NCBI GenBank assembly: GCA_015179045.1
Contig: WHUZ01000198.1
Coordinates: forward strand, 1-34,317
DNA from: Kalaharituber pfeilii
Taxonomy: Eukaryota > Ascomycota > Pezizomycetes > Pezizales > Pezizaceae
Direction of reading: 5' to 3'
DNA length: 34,317 bases
The notes under the pieces were generated by a model, which ran no database searches, was not told the DNA's origin, and worked only from the letters and a program-made list of their open reading frames with translations. The position numbers were made by a program, and so were the translations under genes. This document shows positions 28,799 to 34,317 of this stretch, in pieces; position 1 is the first letter of the stretch; each line of letters begins with the position of its first letter.

Positions 28799-29289
28799 TT
28801 GCAGCCGGGCGACAACCGTCGCTCCACCCTGAACCTGTCGCGCGACCCATTTTGCAGTTGGGCGACAACTGTCGCTCCACCCTGAACCTGTCGCGCGACC
28901 CATTTTGCAGTTGGGCGACAACTGTCGCTCCACCTGAACCTGTCGCGCGACCCATTTTGCAGTCGGGCGACAACTGTCGCTCCATCCTGAACCTGTCGCG
29001 CGACCCATTTTGCAGTCGGGCGACCACTGTCGCTCCACCCTGAACCTGTCGCGCGACCCATTTTTCAGTTGGGCGACAACTGTCGCTCCACCCTGAACCT
29101 GTCGCGCGACCCATTTTGCAGTCGGGCGACAACTGTCGCTCCATCCTGAACCTGTCGCGCGACCCATTTTGCAGTCGGGCGACCACTGTCGCTCCACCCT
29201 GAACCTGTCGCGCGACCCATTCTGCAGTCGGCCGACAACCGTCGCTCCACCCTGAACCTGTCGCGCGACCCGTTTTGCAGTCAGTTGCC

Positions 29290-29580
29290 ACTAAGTTCGA
29301 CGCCTCAACTACTTTGTACCGAATGCAATATTGATCCATTTTTAGATTTGCAAGACCCATTCTAACTACAAATCTAATCCTTTCATCTTGATACTTAATG
29401 TGCTCGTTTTGCTCGTCATTTGCATCATAGCTTCCTCATACCTTCAGAATGCTCACCCATCCAGGACGTAAGATATGACCATATTTTACATCTCATTCAT
29501 GAGCACAGAATTACACTATGCCTCCATATCCTCTTCTAGCGCACTTCCATCATCATCCTTAGCTTCAGTAGCCTTGTCAG
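29290..29580 (-). repeat. Conserved module of the composite satellite, copy 2 (inverted)
   Basis: The reverse complement of 26690-26960, with many substitutions and small indels. Shared points include GATGATGATGGA, GAAGAGGATATGGAGGC, CTCATGAATGAGAT and GGATTAGATTTGTAGTTAGAATGGGTCTTGCAAAT. On this strand MGLANLKMDQYCI starts at 29360 and the frame continues through the 53-bp array for over 200 residues. Confidence 0.7.
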
Positions 29581-29689
29581 AACCATCCACCCCGTGGCCG
29601 GTCCCTCCTGTAACAGTGGTATCCGAACTCTCACGGCTGTTAGTTCCATTTGCCGCCTCATATTGACTTGCCGGAATCATTGCTTCTAG

Positions 29690-29880
29690 CTCTCCTGCTG
29701 TCGCTATAGCTCTCCCGCCGTCGCTATAGCCCTCTCGCTGTTGCTATAGTCCTGTTGCTGTAGTACTACCTCTGTTACTACAGTCCTTCTGCTATCACTG
29801 TAGTTTCTACTCTATTACCCTGCTTCTATCACCCTGCTTCTATTGCCCTACAGCCATAACTGTAGTCCTGTTGCTAGCGA
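29690..29880 (-). repeat. Outer inverted GCGACAG/CTGTCGC array
   Basis: TGCTGTCGCTATAGCTCTCC-type units, then degenerate CTACAGTCC/CTATTACCC units. Mirrors the left array at 24900-26510 but is much shorter. Confidence 0.75.
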
Positions 29881-29994
29881 TTTTCCCTTAATGCCCTTTG
29901 ATTACTCTCCAATACAATTAATAATTGGCTTGTCTGCTAAAGCTATTCCTAGGCCTGGCTGGGGTAGTTCCACTTGATCCAACTTTATTGGTGG

Positions 29995-31109
29995 AAGGAT
30001 TAGCAAACTTGGAGTCGTGGAGACGTTTGTGAGATGGGAGGCGACGCGAGTGGAGGCGAGAGCATTGAGGTTCGAGGGGGAGCGGCTGAAAGAAGGGGAC
30101 AAGGAGAAAGTGTACCTGAGAGGGTCGTTGACACATAACAGGGAACTGCCACTGGCGGTCATACAGACGTTGCACCGGGATGCAGAGGGGGGGAGTGGGA
30201 GAGACATATAGATGAGGTTACGGACGAGGGTGGTTCCAGTATATACAGACGGGAGCATGAGGGAGGAGAAGCGGGAGCGGGTATGTTTTGGGGGGTAGAT
30301 CGACATCAATATATCTAGGGGAGGACGCTACAGTGAATGATGCGGAACTGATGGCGATTAGTGAGGCGATGGAGAGAGTGGAAGGGAGCTATTGATCATA
30401 ACGGCCTCCAGATATGCGATCCAGAGGATGACGGCGGTCTCAAGGGGGAGCTCGCTCACGACGGAGCGACGAGGCGGCTCAGGGAAGCTTGGGAAAAGAG
30501 GATCCTGAGAGGAGACTGGGACATAGCGGCTTTATGGGTGAAGGCGCATAGGGGGATTGCCGGCAACGAGAGGGCTGACAAAGCAGCGAGAACGGTACTG
30601 CTTGCAGTACAAGTCGGAGATGGTGACAGAGGCGGACTAAGACAGAAGGGGAGAGAGAGAGAGCAGAGGAGAGGAACCGGTTGGGATTGACATACAGACC
30701 GCTAGAGAGGATCGGCAAGGGATAGGACGGTTGGCGGGCCTCTTGGGGGCAAGGGTTGAGGGCCTGGAGGTGGCATTGGCGAAGGGATGGTCCCAGTGCA
30801 GGTGGTGCGGAGAAGAGGAAGAGACGACGAGACATTGTTGGAGTGTAGGGTATGGAGGAGGCGGTGGCCAGGAGGGGAGGATCATGTCAGGAGGCCCCCA
30901 CGGGGAAAGGAGGGGGAGGGGGACCCGATGAGGGCGTTGATAGAAATGTTGGGGAGTGAGTTCAGAACTTTCATGTAGCAGAGGGGACGACAAGGGGAGA
31001 ATTACCTTAATTACTCATCATGGTTTTATTTTTCCTTATGTATCTAGGACATCGCCATAGCCCATAGGGCGGCAAGCGATTAATGACAAAAAAAAAAAAA
31101 AAAAAAAAA
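29995..31109 (+). mobile_element. LINE family C (copy C2), 5'-truncated and decayed
   Basis: From about 29995 the frame LGVVETFVRWEATRVEARALRFEGERL (end of the RT-linker region) is followed by RNase H pieces in shifting frames: VYTDGSM near 30240, VNDAELMAISEAM near 30335, LWVKAHRGIAGNERADKAAR at 30530-30595 and a CRWCGEEEE...C-like end near 30800. The C tail (ACATCGCCATAGCCC...GCGGCAAGCGATTAATGAC) and poly(A) follow at 31088-31109. Frameshifts and a small replacement near 30400 make it a pseudogene. Its TSD was not found. Confidence 0.8.
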
Positions 31110-31238
31110 CCATGAACTACAATTTTTTCTTTTTTTTCTTATAATATGATTCCTCGCATACCGCCTTAAAGGCTACGGCGAGATTAAATACATAAGAGAT
31201 CAAGAAAAATTAAAACTGAAATGGGGCCCTCATCTCTC

Positions 31239-31297
31239 TACCCACCCCATGAGTAATGATAAAAAAAAAAAAAAAAAAAAAATACCCACCCCATGAG
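31239..31297 (+). mobile_element. Micro LINE insertion: seven bases plus poly(A), 15-bp TSD
   Basis: The duplication tacccaccccatgag lies at 31239-31253 and 31283-31297. Between them are only taatgat and 22 A. TAATGAT is the last motif of B/C-type tails, so this is a LINE insertion truncated after seven template bases. Confidence 0.85.
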
Positions 31298-31537
31298 TTC
31301 CACTAGTGTGTCCGGCCCGTGCTCCTGTCCCTCTGGTGGCGTTCTGACCGCGTCCTACGCCCGGACGCCTTCTCTTCACATCTCACACCTGGACCAGATA
31401 TGTTCTGATTTCTCCTCTTCCATACTGCACCACCGACATTGTAGCCCGCCCACCTTACCGCTTATAAACTTCCAGGCCCTCAGGCCCTTCCCAATAGACC
31501 TCCCAGGGTGCGTACCAGGCTGCCCTGCCGAAGTGGG

Positions 31538-31621
31538 TGGTAGCTCTTGTTTTTTTTTATTATTTTATATCATTACTCGTCTCGCGCCCTATGGGCTATG
31601 GCGAGGTTTTCTTGGTAGCTC
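31538..31621 (-). mobile_element. 66-bp LINE insertion (B/C-type tail, minus)
   Basis: The short duplication tggtagctc lies at 31538-31546 and 31613-31621. The insert has an impure T run, ATATCATTACTCG and GCGCCCTATGGGCTATGGCGAGG in the antisense direction. It interrupts C3. Confidence 0.75.
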
Positions 31622-32017
31622 AGCTTCAACCGGTTTCTCTCTTTTGCCCGCCACCTCTTGGCTATCATTCTCAGGCCCGCCTCTGTTACTTCCTCCTATT
31701 GATAGGGAAGGAAAGCTCCCAGGCGTGCTGCCTTATCAGCCTTCTCCTTACCTTTCAGGCTGCTGTGACCTTTGAGCCATATCACTGCCACATCACACAT
31801 CCCTCTCGCTACCCGTTTCTTCCAGGCATCTCGACATACCCTACTTGCCCCATCTGGCATGTGCCTTCCCTCTACCATATGAGATAGCCTTCTCAACGCT
31901 ACCTGTGAGTCCGTCACGATTAGAAGCTCCTCCTCTTTCATCTCCATGATCTTAGCTATTGCCATTACTTCTGCGTCGTTGACCATGGTTCCCATTCCTA
32001 GATAGATGAACCACAAT

Positions 32018-32444
32018 AGCTAAGCATTCGGTCTGGCAAGTATGGAGGGCACACGGTCCGCCTCGTATGCTCGGACTCAATGATGGCCCCACGGAGATCC
32101 GATAAGATCAATAATCATGTCCGGCTGGTCATTGCATGTCCCTCCGGACATTGTCGCAGATCTCTCGGAATTCCAGGGCGCGGCCTTAGCGAGTCATCAC
32201 TTTGTACATAAATCCTCTCTTCCTTTCTCTGCTGCACTGGAGCGTACTTATTTGCATCAGATATCCTTGTGGGTCTTTTGACAAGAACTCTGAGCAATTC
32301 TCTCCCTCAATCCACTGTAATTCACCACAACGCGACGTACACCACATCCAGACACACATTTTACGCCAAAACTGACCTTCCGCGACAACTTATATCTCAA
32401 CTACCGGAATAGAATTTTGTATGTGCTTTTCTGGGGAAATAAAC
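32018..32444. other. No identifiable gene
   Basis: Contains CCGGACAT/ATGTCCGG motifs near 32118 and 32143 but no coding or transposon signature I can name. Confidence 0.3.
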
Positions 32445-32907
32445 AAAGGGGTTTTTTTTTTTTGATGACGCAACCCTGCATACAAGCTACCAGCCTTTGG
32501 CAGGGATCCATATGCCCAGGTGAGGTTGAAACAGCCACCTATCTACGCTACGTACACGCTTTGGGTACTCAACGCACCCCCGCCTTCGGGTAGCCCAGGT
32601 CGAGGCCGGCGAAGCACTCCTCGACCGGGTTGCCCTCTACTCCCTCCTGTCGCCACCCTTTCTCCTCCATGTCCTCCCAGCACTGCCAGGTGACTTGCAC
32701 CCCACCCTTACTTACCGTTCCTCTGGCGCCGCTCCAGCTCAGCCCACCCGAACATCACGTGTTCAGCATTCCGCACCTCTCCATAGGTGCATCGCACCTC
32801 CTCTCCACTGATTTTCCTCCTCCACATGGCCCCACCTTTCCCACTGGCAGTCCGCAGCCAGGTGTAAGTTGTCAGTGCTCTCCTGCCCCACTTCAAAAAT
32901 TTACCCC

Positions 32908-33572
32908 CACCAAAACTCCAGCGCCCCTCCCCGAATCCCCAAGTCAAAATCCGCCACTCCCGATGCCACCACCCCCGTACATGGCATCGTCGTACACGGC
33001 ATTGCCCTAAGGAAGGACTTGGGCAAGGTTCGAAAGTGGTTGGAGGCAAGCAACAAGATAGGGAAGACGGTAGGGATTCGCTGGCTCAGACCGAAGACAA
33101 GACTGGTCGAGGAACGAAAGAAGACCAGTTCGGTGGTTTTTTTTTTTTTTTTTTTTTTATGTCAATACTCGCAGGCCGCCCGAAGGGCTATGGCGAGGTC
33201 TTTATTAAAAGAGAGAAAAAGAAGAATAAGTCAACAACCCCCACTAACTACCCTCAACCAAAACTAGCTACATGTATTGCCCGCAGTCCAGTTCGGTGGT
33301 TGTTTACCTGGAGAAGCCGACTGAGGTGGAGAAAGTGAGACTTGGAGGACGTTGGTTGAGAGCGGACCAGTACGAATGGGACAGGGGACGGAAGTAGGAC
33401 GGACAGACTGGCCCTCTGAGGGAGTTATTGTCCCGCATCACGTAGGATCACCGCGGGTACCACATGTATTTAGTTGAGGCTTTTTCTTTTCTTCACTTTA
33501 TTTAATAAAGACCCTCGCCATAGCCCGTAGGGCGGCCTGCGAGTATTGATATAAAAAAAAAAAAAATTACCC
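32908..33572 (+). mobile_element. Gag-only LINE family B (copy B4), inside D2 and itself interrupted
   Basis: The insert begins near 32910 with the proline-rich ORF1 part, passes GIVVHGIALRKDLGKVRKWLEASN and GIRWLRPKTRLVEERKKTSS, is cut by B5, then resumes with VVYLEKPTEVEKVRLGGRWL, ending in WDRGRK (stop near 33397). The B 3' region (CACATGTATTTAG, TTTAATAAAGACCCTCGCC) and poly(A) follow at 33552-33565. TTACCC occurs at both junctions as a probable short duplication. Again no ORF2 between gag and tail. Confidence 0.85.
33125..33300 (-). mobile_element. LINE family B tail (copy B5, minus), with 13-bp TSD, inside B4
   Basis: The duplication ccagttcggtggt lies at 33125-33137 and 33288-33300. 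The insert is a T run and an antisense B 3' region with CATGTAGCTAG and TTAATAAAGACCTCGCC on the element strand. It interrupts the ORF1 frame of B4. Confidence 0.9.
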
Positions 33573-33614
33573 TTCCCAAACCCGGCTCGCTCCTCTCCTC
33601 CTAAAAAAAGGGTT

Positions 33615-33769
33615 ATCCTTCACCTTTAATACCTTTCCTTGCATTGAAAAGAAATTGTGGTCAATTAATGGCAAAATGACATTTTCAATGATGTCTTGGC
33701 ATGCACGGATATGGAATTCCCATACAAAGTCCATTGGAGGGCAGAATGAATGAACTTCATATCATACCT
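33615..33769. other. Spacer, no gene seen
   Basis: AT-rich sequence between D2 and the next ORF1 copy. No feature recognised. Confidence 0.3.
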
Positions 33770-34317
33770 TCAACGCTCACCATAATGGCCATATAGCCGG
33801 CGGAGCCCACACCCGAAGCCCTAGGCTTCAGCCCGATCCACACCGCGCTCGCGGAGGAGCCGTCCCCCCTCCTGCAGCAACCCCCCTCCGACATCCACCA
33901 GCATGACACCGGCTCCACCACCTCCAGGAAGCGCAAAGGAAAGCTGCCAAGCCAAAGCGCAGCCTTCAAGCGCCACCTAAGCGACAAAGAGGCGAAGAAA
34001 ATCGCCTCAACCACCACAACCGACACACCAGCAGGCAGCGCGCCCGCCCAAACCCCCCCACCAAAACCGTCGACTCCCCGACGCACGCCCCAAGCCGCCA
34101 CCAAAACCCCCGACAAAACCCGATGTCCCCACCAAACCCGGCATCGTTGTACACGGCGTTGCCTGAGGAAGGATTTGGGCAACGTACGACGATGGCTGTC
34201 CGCGGACACCAAAGACCTGAAGAAGATTGTCGGGATCCGATGGTTAAGGAAGAAAGACATACTAATCGGAGAGGGGAAAGTGACAAGCTCCATAGTGGTA
34301 TACTTGGAGGACCACCA
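33770..34317 (+). pseudogene. LINE ORF1 (gag), B-like, running off the window end
   Basis: Reading right: AEPTPEALGFSPIHTALAEE, SRKRKGKLPSQSAAFKRHL, SDKEAKKIASTTTT, a proline/threonine-rich linker, GIVVHGV, then after a one-base shift near 34165 LRKDLGNVRRWLSADTKDL, GIRWLRKKDILIGEGK and TSSIVVYLED at the window edge. It extends further 5' in ORF1 than the other copies. The basic SRKRKGK could be a nuclear signal. The shift makes this copy non-functional. Whether an ORF2 or a B tail follows cannot be seen. Confidence 0.75.

Larger units (their letters stand above)
27815..29290 (-). repeat. 53-bp satellite array (about 11 copies), interrupted by a B LINE
   Basis: The unit gcgcgacccattttgcagtc + gggcgacaactgtcgctcca + ccctgaacctgtc is repeated from about 27851 and, after the LINE insertion, from 28787 (28787, 28840, 28893, 28945, 28998, 29051, 29104, 29157, 29210, 29263). 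One unit is 52 bases. Because 53 is not a multiple of three and the unit lacks stops on the minus strand, all three minus frames stay open; these are not genes. Confidence 0.9.
31112..32017 (-). mobile_element. LINE family C (copy C3), 5'-truncated, with two younger micro-insertions
   Basis: The duplication atgaactacaat (31112-31123) and atgaaccacaat (32006-32017), one mismatch, bounds the insert 31124-32005. Reading leftward it begins IYLGMGTMVNDAEVMAIAK (RNase H Glu), then LLIVTDSQVAL and VIWLKGHSSLKGKEKADKAAR, then a decayed Cys-rich end and a C-type tail with an impure T run. It is interrupted by 31547-31612 and 31254-31282. Its 3' end lies two bases from the poly(A) of C2, tail to tail. 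Confidence 0.8.
32445..33614 (-). mobile_element. LINE family D (copy D2), 5'-truncated, split by nested B elements
   Basis: The near-duplication aaaggggtt (32445-32453) and aaaagggtt (33606-33614) suggests the ends. Reading leftward, D2 begins RRGERAGFGKG at about 33600, is interrupted by B4 (about 32910-33565), resumes with KFLKWGRRALTTYTWLRT and the Cys/His-type end (one Cys changed), and finishes in a D tail with T run at 32452-32463. ORF2 end is degraded relative to D1. Confidence 0.8.

Noticed and set aside
28668..29360. A 230-residue repeat protein on the minus strand
   Set aside because: The 53-bp unit is open in all three frames and the frame runs into a LINE poly(T); no sign of coding constraint.
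29985..30010. Target duplication for C2 at its 5' end
   Set aside because: I looked for ccatgaactac near the inferred 5' junction and did not find it.
33757..34293. 178- and 106-residue minus frames near the window end
   Set aside because: Opposite strand of the ORF1 copy, whose plus-strand translation shows recognisable shared blocks.

Overview
The window looks like a transposon-riddled stretch of a filamentous ascomycete genome (Pezizomycotina; the exact class is not determinable here). The evidence is short spliced introns of 55-84 bases with GTAAGT-type donors, a STAND/NLR gene with NACHT and ankyrin repeats, a small secreted protein with a Kex2 site, and many poly(A)-tailed LINE insertions with Tad1/I-like ORF2 (reverse transcriptase plus RNase H). 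Only three host-type genes can be supported: a secreted cysteine-containing protein (1824-2324, minus, two exons), a type 1 RNase H (16733-17497, minus) and a NACHT-ankyrin NLR (19920-24164, minus, several exons).

Most of the rest is mobile DNA. More than twenty non-LTR insertions are visible and fall into four families, named here for convenience. A and D have tails of the form CCCTGCCAT...GGGTTAYGTGAT. B and C have tails of the form CGCCATAGCCCATAGGGCGGC...GATAT or GAAAT. A, C and D carry ORF2 3' ends (RNase H and a cysteine/histidine motif). B carries the end of ORF1 (gag) joined directly to the 3' tail, with no ORF2. Nearly all are severely 5'-truncated, down to a copy with seven non-A bases, and most have target-site duplications (TSDs) of 11-15 bp. 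Insertions are nested: a D element on the minus strand (9717-13384) was split by C and then B, and a second D element (32454-33602) was split by B, which was itself split by another B.

DNA transposons are also frequent: an element with perfect 46-bp inverted termini (4662-5463), a Tc1/mariner-derived MITE that kept the end of the transposase gene (3172-3509), two hAT-like MITEs (6773-7086 and 7697-8005), an element inserted in a LINE tail (2531-3048) and relics.

From 24900 to 29880 lies a 5-kb composite satellite built on a GCGACAG/CTGTCGC core. It holds two copies, in opposite orientation, of a conserved single-copy-like module (about 26690-26960 plus, 29290-29580 minus), each flanked by different tandem arrays (about 21-bp, 32-bp and 53-bp units). 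A gag-only B element, carrying an A-tailed insertion, sits inside the 53-bp array.

I see no operon-like or pathway-like cooperation among the host genes. The informative content is the retrotransposon biology (gag-only elements, tail sharing, extreme truncation, clustered insertion), the inverted satellite modules, and the two rapidly evolving gene types (NLR and secreted protein).
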